Assembly (NCBI GenBank): GCA_003693875.1
Contig: RFLO01000001.1
Coordinates: 1 to 20,769 of the forward strand
Length of the DNA stretch: 20,769 nt
Origin: Candidatus Pacearchaeota archaeon
GTDB lineage: Archaea > Nanobdellota > Nanobdellia > Pacearchaeales > GW2011-AR1
Direction: 5' to 3'
This document shows, in pieces, positions 14,297 to 20,769 of the stretch; positions within the stretch are counted from its first letter, which is position 1, and each line of letters begins with the position of its first letter. Both the position numbers and the translations under genes were made by a program. The notes under the pieces are model-generated. The model was not told the origin of the DNA and made no database searches. It worked only from the letters and a program-made list of their open reading frames with translations.

Positions 14297-16919
14297 GGGA
14301 TCTTAAGCGTTTTTTCTTTCTTAAATTTTTCCAGTGCACAAGACTTTCTATTAGAAGAGTAAGTAATCCAGACAAAATGATGAGTAAAGTGATTTTTTTT
14401 GCAAGATTAAAAACAATTTTTCCACTCTCGTTTGGAGGGGCTGTTTTTTTAGATGTTGAATGAACAATTTTACCGTGTATGCTCTCGTTGATTTCTTTTA
14501 AGGTAACATTTACCGAGTTATTTGAAACTGAATTTAACTTCAAAAAAAGGTCGAAAAAGTCTTTTGAGGTAAGGTTTAACCGGACAGACTCTCCTTTTTT
14601 AAGAGAGATTATTTTTTTGGTGCTGTTAATTATGAAGCTGGCGCTGTTGCCAGAGATATTCTCAATGGAAAGACTATGGTTTTCTTCTCCTAATTTGAAG
14701 GTCACTTTATCTCCTATTTGAATTGCAATTTCTATTCCACGATGAATTTTTTCCCCAAGGTATATTGTTTTTTTCTCTTTTTTCTTAGGCTCGCTTGACC
14801 CACCTTGTCCGTTAGATGAGGAATGAGAGCTGCCGCCGGATGTTTTTTTTGCTGCTGTTTTAAGACTATAGGTTCCTGAGTTGTTGCAGTTGCCCGCCCT
14901 GTCACATGAAGTTATGTTGTATGTGTAGGTTGTTTCAGGTGAAAGCCCGCTGAAGAAAAGCGAGTGGTTTAGTTCAAATTCGGATGAAGAATTGGAAAGA
15001 GCTCCACTAACAGAGGAATTTGCTAACTCATTGGTATTCCAGGAAATTGTAGCCGATGAATCTGAAACAGATGAACTAACTGAAGTTATTTTAGGAGTTC
15101 TGTTGTCGTATACCCCGGTATAATTTTCTTCTGCCCATGAGGAGTTTGAAGCATTATTGAAAACAAGACAGTTCCAATAAAAATTTCCCTCTGTTTGGAG
15201 GGTATAAGAGAAGTTTGTTGTGTTCAGTGTTCCAGAGACATTTTTTGATTTAGTGTATACTTTGCTGCTTTCATTCCAGATGTAGAGGGTTATGTTGGAT
15301 AGGCTGGAGTTTTCTTCGGAGATTCCCCTGCAACTGAAGTTGATACTTTGGGAATTTGTAAATGTGTTGTTTTGTGGGCTTAAGAGAATGGTTCCAACGC
15401 CACCAACAATGAAGCTAAAATTTGAGGAGTAAAATGCAGAATTTGAAAGTGTGTCGGATGCCATGCAGTTCCACGAATAGCTCCCGTAGGAGAGGTTGCT
15501 GACATTAAATGAAGATGAGTTTTGTGTTCCCGAAATATTTTTTGAGGAGTTATAAAAAATACCGCTGGAGTTCCAGATGTAGAGAGTTATGTTAGCAAGC
15601 TGCCAGTCACTTGCATTGCAAAGGAATGTTTTGTTGGTAGAAGGACTTATTGAGTTATTTGAAGGATTTAACAATGAGATTGTCGGGGGGTCGACATCAA
15701 GGCTTAATATTGCATTGTAAGAATCTATTAGCGAGTAATTTGCTTGACTCAATGAATCATAAAGGCTTTTTCCTTTCTGTTTTAAGAGATTTCTGATAAA
15801 TAAGGGGGTTTTTTTCTGTGAACTAATTCTTAGGTACTGGCTAATCAGGGCTATAGCTCCAGAAACCATGGGGGTTGCCATGGACGTGCCATTTTTTTCT
15901 GCATAACTCCCGCCAAGGTATGTGGAGTTAATCATTGTTCCCGGGGCGGCGAGAATGTCTGAGAAATTGGAGTTTCTAAATGCGTAGGAAGCGAAAGTTT
16001 TGTCTTTGTTTACGGCTGTAACCCGTGTTGTGTTCGGGAGGCAGGCAGGGCTCGATATTCCGTTAACAATTTCTGGACCTGCTCCGTTTCCTGTGGCAAC
16101 GACAACTGATATATTTTTTGTAACAGCAGTGTTGATTGCACTACTTACTCCAATGGAATCGTTTAACAGACAAGCTTCTTCGGAATTAAATTGAGAGCCA
16201 CCAAGACTAAGACTTATGACGGTTATGTTGTAATTAGATATCTGCGTGTCGTTTGCGCACCATTCTATTGCTTTTTTTACATCTGACTCGTAACCTGCTC
16301 CCGTTGAGTTTAGAACTTTTACAGCCACTATATTTGCTCCTTTGGCGATTCCGCTTATTCCTCCCGAGGCCGCAATAATTCCTGCAACGTGAGTTCCGTG
16401 GCCGTTATTGTCTGTTGCATTTGAGTTTTCTGCCTGTCCGCCAGGGCAACAGTAGGAGTTACTGCCTTCTATGTTTGAACAAAAACAATGTTCGGCTAAA
16501 ATCTTTCCAGACAAATCGTTGTGGCTTTTATCAACTCCAGTATCTATTACACAAACGGAAACCCCGCTTCCGTTGAGCAGGTTACCTCCTGAAGAAAGGT
16601 TCCACACTTTGGTTGCGTTGATAATTCCTACCGAGTCTTGAAGAAATGCCTTAACAGGCATATCAACAGCAATAATTTCAAATCCATTTGAAACGATGTG
16701 TTCTACATTTTCAGGCAGAACTTTGGCAAAAAAGTATCCATTAGAATCTTTTTTTATTTCAAAGCTTTCTGTTGAGACAATATTTTCTTGGTTTTTGATT
16801 TTTCGAAGGACGAGTCTTCCGCCTTTCTTGACAAGCTCCTTGGCTTTCTTTGCATCCATTGCTGAGGAAAAACCAAGAATTAAAACGACTAATACCAGTA
16901 AGGCAAAGCTTTTGTGCAT
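14229..16919 (-). CDS. Secreted, membrane-anchored subtilisin-like serine protease (S8)
   Basis: About 896 residues. A signal peptide (MHKSFALLVLVVLILGFSSA) is followed by a ~90-residue prodomain-like segment and an S8 catalytic domain with an intact triad: Asp in VCVIDTGVD (~126), His in NGHGTHVAG (~174) and Ser in GTSMATP (~346); the oxyanion Asn is in VATGNG (~278). A Cys-rich insertion lies near 145-160. Then come two tandem Ig-like repeats (~410-505 and ~506-605), each with a Cys pair, a fibronectin-III-like domain (~607-690), a Ser/Gly and Lys linker, a further beta-rich domain, a transmembrane helix (~840-860) and a very basic tail. More than forty N-x-S/T sequons suggest heavy glycosylation. 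An ATG at 16961 would add 14 residues and overlap rad50; I chose 16919 because it gives a cleaner signal peptide and has a TATA-like box 26 nt upstream. Confidence 0.9.
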   Translation of the reverse strand: MHKSFALLVLVVLILGFSSAMDAKKAKELVKKGGRLVLRKIKNQENIVSTESFEIKKDSNGYFFAKVLPENVEHIVSNGFEIIAVDMPVKAFLQDSVGIINATKVWNLSSGGNLLNGSGVSVCVIDTGVDKSHNDLSGKILAEHCFCSNIEGSNSYCCPGGQAENSNATDNNGHGTHVAGIIAASGGISGIAKGANIVAVKVLNSTGAGYESDVKKAIEWCANDTQISNYNITVISLSLGGSQFNSEEACLLNDSIGVSSAINTAVTKNISVVVATGNGAGPEIVNGISSPACLPNTTRVTAVNKDKTFASYAFRNSNFSDILAAPGTMINSTYLGGSYAEKNGTSMATPMVSGAIALISQYLRISSQKKTPLFIRNLLKQKGKSLYDSLSQANYSLIDSYNAILSLDVDPPTISLLNPSNNSISPSTNKTFLCNASDWQLANITLYIWNSSGIFYNSSKNISGTQNSSSFNVSNLSYGSYSWNCMASDTLSNSAFYSSNFSFIVGGVGTILLSPQNNTFTNSQSINFSCRGISEENSSLSNITLYIWNESSKVYTKSKNVSGTLNTTNFSYTLQTEGNFYWNCLVFNNASNSSWAEENYTGVYDNRTPKITSVSSSVSDSSATISWNTNELANSSVSGALSNSSSEFELNHSLFFSGLSPETTYTYNITSCDRAGNCNNSGTYSLKTAAKKTSGGSSHSSSNGQGGSSEPKKKEKKTIYLGEKIHRGIEIAIQIGDKVTFKLGEENHSLSIENISGNSASFIINSTKKIISLKKGESVRLNLTSKDFFDLFLKLNSVSNNSVNVTLKEINESIHGKIVHSTSKKTAPPNESGKIVFNLAKKITLLIILSGLLTLLIESLVHWKNLRKKKRLRSHGKKKSRYKKSKKIKTKTKHKG
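14320..14328 (-). promoter_or_regulatory. Possible internal TATA box for rnp2
   Basis: Minus-strand AAATTTAAG is centred about 28 nt upstream of the Pop5 ATG (14296), inside the 3' end of the protease gene. It may allow Pop5 to be made independently of the protease. Confidence 0.35.
15150..15690 (-). repeat. Tandem duplication of an Ig-like domain within the protease gene
   Basis: The two neighbouring ~95-residue domains share a frame of matching segments: NITLYIWNSSG / NITLYIWNESS, SSKNISGTQN / KSKNVSGTLN and SYSWNC / NFYWNC. The DNA also still matches, as seen in the + strand words CCAGATGTAGAG near 15276 and near 15573. Boundaries are approximate. Confidence 0.7.
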
Positions 16920-16940
16920 TAAAGAGGAAAAGCCACCAAA

Positions 16941-16949
16941 ATTAAAAAG
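16941..16949 (-). promoter_or_regulatory. Possible TATA box of the protease gene
   Basis: Minus-strand CTTTTTAAT is centred about 26 nt upstream of the ATG at 16919, at the very end of rad50. It supports the shorter protease start and an independent transcript. Confidence 0.35.
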
Positions 16950-19008
16950 TTTGCGACTCATCTACAAATTCAACTGAGCTACTCCCTTGCTTTCGCACCC
17001 TTATTACATGGTCAACAAAGCCTTCAATTTTTTGTTCGTGACTTACAAGGATAATCTGTTCTGCCTTAAGCTGATCAAAAATATCTCTCATTTTGTCGAT
17101 TTGCTCTGAGGCAAAACCGTCTGTTGGCTCATCAAGAATTACGACATCTTTTGTCTTTATTCTTGAAAGCATCGAGTTTAAGACTTGGTTTAGAGCCAGG
17201 CGATAAGCCAGGGCGACGGCTGTTCGCTCTCCGCCGGACAAAAATTCGTAATCAATCTCGTAATCCTGATTTGTAATGATTGGAGTAAAGTCCTCGTCAA
17301 GACGCACAGAGAGTTGTTCTGGCACGAGCATTGAGAACCACTCGCTGAAAATGTTTGAAAACTCTTCACGAAGCCGAACCATAACGTTTTTTTCTGTGAG
17401 GCTAATGACTGCGATAAATTTTTCCTGAAGCCAGTCGAGAAATGAACGGAGGGTGGCAACTTCATCCCTTATTTTTTCTTTTTTTAAAATTTCATCTTCA
17501 ATTTGTTTCAGATTCTCTTTTAAAATTTCGAGCTCTTTTTCCTTGGTTGCAAAAAGGATTTCTTTTTCTCTTATTTTTTTCTCAAGCTTTTCTTTTTCCA
17601 TAAGGAGAGAATCAAACTCTTTGCTGGAATCTCCGAAGGACTCTATTTTCTTCTCAAGTTCTAAAACTTTTTCTTCTAATTCTAAGATTTCATTTTCGGT
17701 CCTTTCAATTACGAAGAGGTCACTTTTCATTTTAGTTTCAGTCTGTCTTTGGTGTTCAAAGACTATTCTTTTCTTTTCAAGCTCTGCTAAATCGCTTTCG
17801 TATTCCGAAACAAGCTTTTTTTCGCGTTCAATTTCTTTTAGAATAGAGCTTTTTTCGATGATTTTTTGCTCAATTTCGCGTACAATGTCTTCAATTTCAA
17901 ATTTCATTCTCTTGGAGATTCTTTCCTTGTGTTCAAGTCCAACCTCCTGAAAGCATGTCGGACAATTCTCCAGTTTTAAAATTTCTTCGCGAATTTTTTG
18001 AGGGGATTCTTTTTTTGATTCCAACGCTGAGATTTTGGATATAATCTCCAAAAGGCGAGAGTTTTTTTCTTCAAGAATTTTTTTGTGTTTTTCAAGAAGC
18101 TCTTTTACGGAGTTAAGCTTTTCCTGCGAAAAATCAACACGGTTTTCCAACTGCCGTTTCATAAGTGAAACTTCTTTTTTTAGTCTCAAGAGAAGGTCTC
18201 TTTTCCCCTGTAAAATTGCCTTGGTCTTAGAGCTTTCAAGGTTAATCTGCCTCATCTCGTCGATTTTTTCACGAAGACTTTCAATTTTGTTGTCAAGCTG
18301 TTCCATCTCTTTTTTTAAAGAGTTGAGGTCAACTTTAAGGTTATTTCTTTCACGCGCAAGGACAATTTTTTTCTCTCCTTCAATTTTTAGTTTTTCACGT
18401 AAGAGATTAAGTTCGGAAACCAAAACTTCTTTTAGCCGTATGGCTTCTTTTACCCTTTGAATAAGAATTGATGCATTCTCCTTAATTCTTTTGTACCTGT
18501 CAATTCCAAAAATCTGGCGAAGGGTGTCCAGCCGAGTTTCAGGCTTTTCTTGAATTATAGACTTCATCTCTTCTTGTGGGGTGTAGACTGTGAATTTGTA
18601 AAGTAAGTTTGATTTTTTGGCAAATTCCATAGGATAGTTAAGCAAGCGAATTATTCTTTCTTTCATTTCAGATGTGGAAAGTTCAGTACGATTGCCATTA
18701 ATCGTTAGAAAGTTAGAGTCTTGGGTTATTCCGCCAGAACGGGATTTTTTTATGCTCCTTTCAATTATTATTTCATCTCCATCTATTTCAACTTCAATTT
18801 TTGCAAATGCGTGGTCGCATCCCCTTCTTAAAATTGAAGCTCCCTTTTGTCCGGGTTGAAGCCCAAACAAAGCAAATTGAAGCCCAAGGAGGATTGAAGT
18901 TTTGCCAGTCCCTATATCTCCGGAAAGAAGAACAGAGCCTTTTGGAAAACTAATTTCAAGGTCCGTATAGCTTCTGACATTTTTGAGCACAAGCTTCTTG
19001 AATTTCAT
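16942..19008 (-). CDS. rad50: DNA double-strand break repair ATPase Rad50
   Basis: A 688-residue SMC-like ATPase, the partner of Mre11 in double-strand break end processing. Walker A is GDIGTGKTS (30-38), a Q-loop YTPQEEM lies at ~142-148, and two long coiled-coil arms (~175-345 and ~360-525) flank the zinc hook CPTC (349-352). The C-terminal lobe has the ABC signature LSGGERTA (590-597), Walker B VVILDEPTDG (622-631) and the switch histidine in VSHEQ (~656). The arms are short compared with the ~880 residues of well-known archaeal Rad50. The ATG overlaps the mre11 TGA as ATGA (19005-19008), so the pair is translationally coupled. The long Ser/Phe-rich frames on the opposite strand are by-products of the Lys/Glu-rich coil. 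Confidence 0.95.
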   Translation of the reverse strand: MKFKKLVLKNVRSYTDLEISFPKGSVLLSGDIGTGKTSILLGLQFALFGLQPGQKGASILRRGCDHAFAKIEVEIDGDEIIIERSIKKSRSGGITQDSNFLTINGNRTELSTSEMKERIIRLLNYPMEFAKKSNLLYKFTVYTPQEEMKSIIQEKPETRLDTLRQIFGIDRYKRIKENASILIQRVKEAIRLKEVLVSELNLLREKLKIEGEKKIVLARERNNLKVDLNSLKKEMEQLDNKIESLREKIDEMRQINLESSKTKAILQGKRDLLLRLKKEVSLMKRQLENRVDFSQEKLNSVKELLEKHKKILEEKNSRLLEIISKISALESKKESPQKIREEILKLENCPTCFQEVGLEHKERISKRMKFEIEDIVREIEQKIIEKSSILKEIEREKKLVSEYESDLAELEKKRIVFEHQRQTETKMKSDLFVIERTENEILELEEKVLELEKKIESFGDSSKEFDSLLMEKEKLEKKIREKEILFATKEKELEILKENLKQIEDEILKKEKIRDEVATLRSFLDWLQEKFIAVISLTEKNVMVRLREEFSNIFSEWFSMLVPEQLSVRLDEDFTPIITNQDYEIDYEFLSGGERTAVALAYRLALNQVLNSMLSRIKTKDVVILDEPTDGFASEQIDKMRDIFDQLKAEQIILVSHEQKIEGFVDHVIRVRKQGSSSVEFVDESQTF

Positions 19009-20198
19009 AGGAGTTTGCCCACCTCAAGAGTGTTTTTTATTTCCGAGATTATTCTTTCCTCAAATGCGGCGTTTTTTTCTTCTTCGTTTTTCTCAGTTGC
19101 GAGAATATTCATCAGTGTTGGTAGGTATTTGTTGAACTCAGCAGGATTAACGGCAGAATATTCCTTTATTATTCTTTCTTCAATTTCTTTTGCACCTTCT
19201 CCTTTCTTGACACTGAATTCCTCAACACTTACAGATTTTAGTCTTGATATGTTTCTTAGAATTGCATATGCTCCTTTTTTTTGCAAGAAACTCTCAATCT
19301 CTGAGAATTTTATGTCGCCGCTTTTTCCCGATTTTAAGTTTCCGTAGAGCCTAAGCAAGACGATTTTGTCACGAAGATTTAACCGGTCAATTTTTGAGAT
19401 TATCATTTCTGTTGCAGTGAGTGCGTTCTCAACCTCAATTTCGATTAGGCAGGTGTCTTTTATTGGGACCTCGATGCTTCTTGTTTTTATCTTGCCCCCC
19501 TCAATTTCAACCATTTGATAGCTTCCGCATCCAAGGTCGGATAATTCTTGAAAATTGCATGGAAAGGTCGGACCAGGATATACAAACTTGGCAGAAGCGT
19601 ATTCTGTCTCAAACCTTTTGTGTATGTGGCCCATAGCATAATAATCTGCTATTGGCAACTTTTCTTTTTCAATGTATTCCATTGGGACGTTTCCTACAAC
19701 ATCGCGAATGGTCGTGTGTATTGCGAATATTGTTAGGGGATGGACAGATTCAAGGTAAACTTTTTTTAAGTCTTCAATTTCCATCCCGGATTTTCTTCCA
19801 GAGTAGCCGTATATTGCAATTTCCTTGTGAAAAGTAGGTTTAAGCCTTATTTTTCCACTTTCTTCGTGAGTGGCTTTTTCAATATTTTGACAAAAACCGG
19901 CTTTTTCCAATACATCAAGGAAGGTCTTTCCCGAAGCGGAAAAATCATGACTTCCTGCAATAAGATAAACGGGAATTCCGGCATCTTTTATTTTTTTAAA
20001 AACTGCAAACGACTCTTTCAAAATTTCAATTGGAGGATAAGCAGAATCAAATAAATCTCCGGCTATCAAAATAAAGTCAGGCATTTCTTTAATGCATTGG
20101 TCAATTACCCTTTTAAAGGAAAGGAGGTTCAACTCTTGAAGTTGGGGTTGCCTCCAGCTTCCAAGATGACAATCAGCAATATGTGCAAATTTTACCAT
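19005..20198 (-). CDS. mre11: DNA double-strand break repair nuclease Mre11
   Basis: A 397-residue Mre11 nuclease that, with Rad50, trims and resects DNA ends. The phosphoesterase motifs are in order: D9-x-H11 (IADCHLG), GDLFD (47-51), GSHD (82-85) where textbook members have GNHD, the histidine in FAIHTTIRD (161) and GHIHKRF (H191, H193). A capping domain and a C-terminal helical, Rad50-binding region follow. The stop overlaps the rad50 start by four bases. The herA and nurA genes that often accompany this pair in archaea are not found within the window on either side. A TATA-like box lies 37 nt upstream, so a leader of about ten bases is likely; AGGTCTGAT just before the ATG could act as a weak ribosome binding site. 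Confidence 0.94.
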   Translation of the reverse strand: MVKFAHIADCHLGSWRQPQLQELNLLSFKRVIDQCIKEMPDFILIAGDLFDSAYPPIEILKESFAVFKKIKDAGIPVYLIAGSHDFSASGKTFLDVLEKAGFCQNIEKATHEESGKIRLKPTFHKEIAIYGYSGRKSGMEIEDLKKVYLESVHPLTIFAIHTTIRDVVGNVPMEYIEKEKLPIADYYAMGHIHKRFETEYASAKFVYPGPTFPCNFQELSDLGCGSYQMVEIEGGKIKTRSIEVPIKDTCLIEIEVENALTATEMIISKIDRLNLRDKIVLLRLYGNLKSGKSGDIKFSEIESFLQKKGAYAILRNISRLKSVSVEEFSVKKGEGAKEIEERIIKEYSAVNPAEFNKYLPTLMNILATEKNEEEKNAAFEERIISEIKNTLEVGKLL

Positions 20199-20230
20199 AA
20201 AATCAGACCTAAGAAAAGTACATTTTCTTT

Positions 20231-20240
20231 CTATATAAAG
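20231..20240 (-). promoter_or_regulatory. Putative TATA box of mre11 (near-palindromic)
   Basis: CTATATAAAG on the + strand reads CTTTATATAG on the minus strand, about 37 nt upstream of the mre11 ATG. Because TATATA is symmetric, it could also drive rightward transcription into 20262 onward. Confidence 0.5.
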
Positions 20241-20261
20241 ATAATTGTGCTTTCGTGCAAG

Positions 20262-20439
20262 GGTTTATAGCAATGTTCTGGCTGGTTTGGTTATTGGAAC
20301 AGCTGGTTTAAAGGGGGGTGCCGGCAGTATCAGGCAAGGCTGGGCTTGACAGTGCCTGACAATTACAGGGTTGATAATTTATGCGAAATTAGGTTATTTG
20401 CAGGTATTAAGAAAAATAAGGGGAAAAATAATGAAGAAG
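20262..20439 (+). other. Non-coding stretch with GC-rich hairpin; possible structured RNA
   Basis: The 271-bp gap between mre11 (20198) and the next gene (20470) has no convincing open frame. From about 20275 to 20375 it is much richer in G and C than the surrounding intergenic DNA. It contains an exact inverted repeat TCAGGCA (20330-20336) / TGCCTGA (20353-20359) with a 16-nt loop, and an 8-bp direct repeat GCTGGTTT (20281 and 20302). A TATA-like box at 20231-20240 would place a rightward start near 20262. GC-rich islands in AT-rich archaeal genomes often mark structured RNAs, but I cannot assign a known RNA family, strand or ends. Confidence 0.3.
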
Positions 20440-20448
20440 ATTTATAAG
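20440..20448 (+). promoter_or_regulatory. Putative TATA box of the last gene
   Basis: ATTTATAAG is centred about 26 nt upstream of the ATG at 20470, again pointing to a leaderless transcript. Confidence 0.6.
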
Positions 20449-20469
20449 TAATTTGATTTAATTTTTTTT

Positions 20470-20769
20470 ATGGCGACTAAACAATTTTTTGCTAAATCTT
20501 TTGAAGATGACTTTATACTTAAAACTGTAAGGGGGAATAGAAAGGAAAATTTTCAATCAATTCACGATGTGTTGAAAACCAATACCCTAAAATTAAACAC
20601 AAAAAGCTTTGGAAGAAAGAGAAGGCTTTCCTGTTCTTTTTTGCACAAAAATTATCTGAAAACATACCGCTCTCAGGGGCTTATCTTTCAAACAAATCAG
20701 AAGCCAGATTATGTTTATCCCTTTGATTTAGTCCTATTGTCTGATGCGAAAAAAATAATAGTTCAATAC
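20470..20769 (+). CDS. Protein of unknown function, cut by the window end
   Basis: An open frame starts at ATG 20470 (MATKQFFAKSFEDDFILKTV) and runs 100 codons to the right edge without a stop. I do not recognise it. The visible part is basic and soluble-looking, without a signal peptide or membrane helix. A helical N-terminus (KENFQSIHDVLKTNTLKLNT) and a basic stretch (FGRKRRLSC) precede KPDYVYPFDLVLLSDAKKII, a segment that looks like adjoining beta strands with acidic residues. It was not included among the longer complete frames because it is truncated. The start is supported by a TATA-like box 26 nt upstream. The strand is opposite to the mre11-rad50 cluster, so it begins a separate transcription unit. 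Confidence 0.75.
   Translation, partial: MATKQFFAKSFEDDFILKTVRGNRKENFQSIHDVLKTNTLKLNTKSFGRKRRLSCSFLHKNYLKTYRSQGLIFQTNQKPDYVYPFDLVLLSDAKKIIVQY

Noticed and set aside
16920..16961. Longer protease start at 16961, adding 14 residues
   Set aside because: It would overlap rad50 by 20 bases and lacks a TATA box at the spacing seen elsewhere; the start at 16919 gives a standard signal peptide. It cannot be excluded.
17453..17950. 165-codon open frame antisense to the Rad50 coiled coil
   Set aside because: It is Ser/Phe-rich low-complexity sequence forced by the Lys/Glu codons of the coil; Rad50 on the other strand has all its motifs.
20330..20366. H/ACA or C/D guide RNA at the intergenic hairpin
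   Set aside because: An ACA follows the stem at two places, but I see no proper pseudouridylation pocket or kink-turn, and no C box with D box at correct spacing, so no guide-RNA class was assigned.
1..20769. CRISPR arrays, insertion sequences, tRNA or rRNA genes, inteins
   Set aside because: I looked for spaced direct repeats, transposase motifs, cloverleaf ends and intein splice residues in RadB, TopA and IleRS, and saw none.

Overview
The window is a stretch of archaeal chromosome, AT-rich and tightly packed. The archaeal origin is clear from the gene content: RadB, RNA polymerase subunit L (RpoL), an archaeal-type RNase J, the Pop5-like RNase P protein, a TrmB-family regulator, archaeal-type IleRS, Mre11-Rad50 and an archaeal-style FtsY. 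Several proteins are compact (IleRS 939 aa, Rad50 688 aa, RpoL 84 aa, Pop5 102 aa), methionine adenosyltransferase is of the bacterial type, and small membrane proteins are scattered between housekeeping genes. Together these suggest a DPANN archaeon, perhaps of the Pacearchaeota/Woesearchaeota kind. That placement is inference, because no rRNA gene is present.

Layout. Bases 1-112 (+) hold the C-terminal membrane anchor of a protein that begins outside the window. It runs convergently into a HemK/PrmC-like methyltransferase (14-616, -). Upstream of that on the minus strand are a tail-anchored protein (618-1022), RNase J (1019-2350) and RadB (2390-3115). RadB shares a 77-bp divergent promoter region with a small DUF4389-like membrane protein (3193-3453, +). 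RpoL and MetK follow (-), then FtsY (+) reads divergently from MetK. From 6063 to 20198 everything is on the minus strand: topoisomerase I, a TrmB-family regulator, IleRS, an intact metallophosphoesterase, a broken second metallophosphoesterase (13142-13991), Pop5, a large secreted and membrane-anchored subtilisin-like protease, Rad50 and Mre11. A 271-bp intergenic region with a GC-rich hairpin precedes a + strand gene of unknown function that is cut by the window end (20470-20769).

How the genes work together. The content is mostly information processing and genome maintenance: Mre11-Rad50 and RadB for recombination and repair, TopA for topology, RNase J and RNase P for RNA processing, RpoL for transcription, IleRS and a probable release-factor methyltransferase for translation, and FtsY for membrane targeting. 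Stop/start overlaps (ATGA) join RNase J to the tail-anchored gene, Mre11 to Rad50, and Pop5 to the broken phosphoesterase. In almost every other case a TATA-like box is centred 24-28 nt upstream of the chosen ATG, which implies mostly leaderless transcripts and supports the start codons given here.

I see no CRISPR array, transposon, tRNA or rRNA, and no clear candidate for a novel multi-gene system. The best leads are the three-lesion phosphoesterase that can be reconstructed almost completely, the GC-rich intergenic hairpin near 20330, the conserved-looking but unrecognised small proteins, and the bacterial-type MetK.
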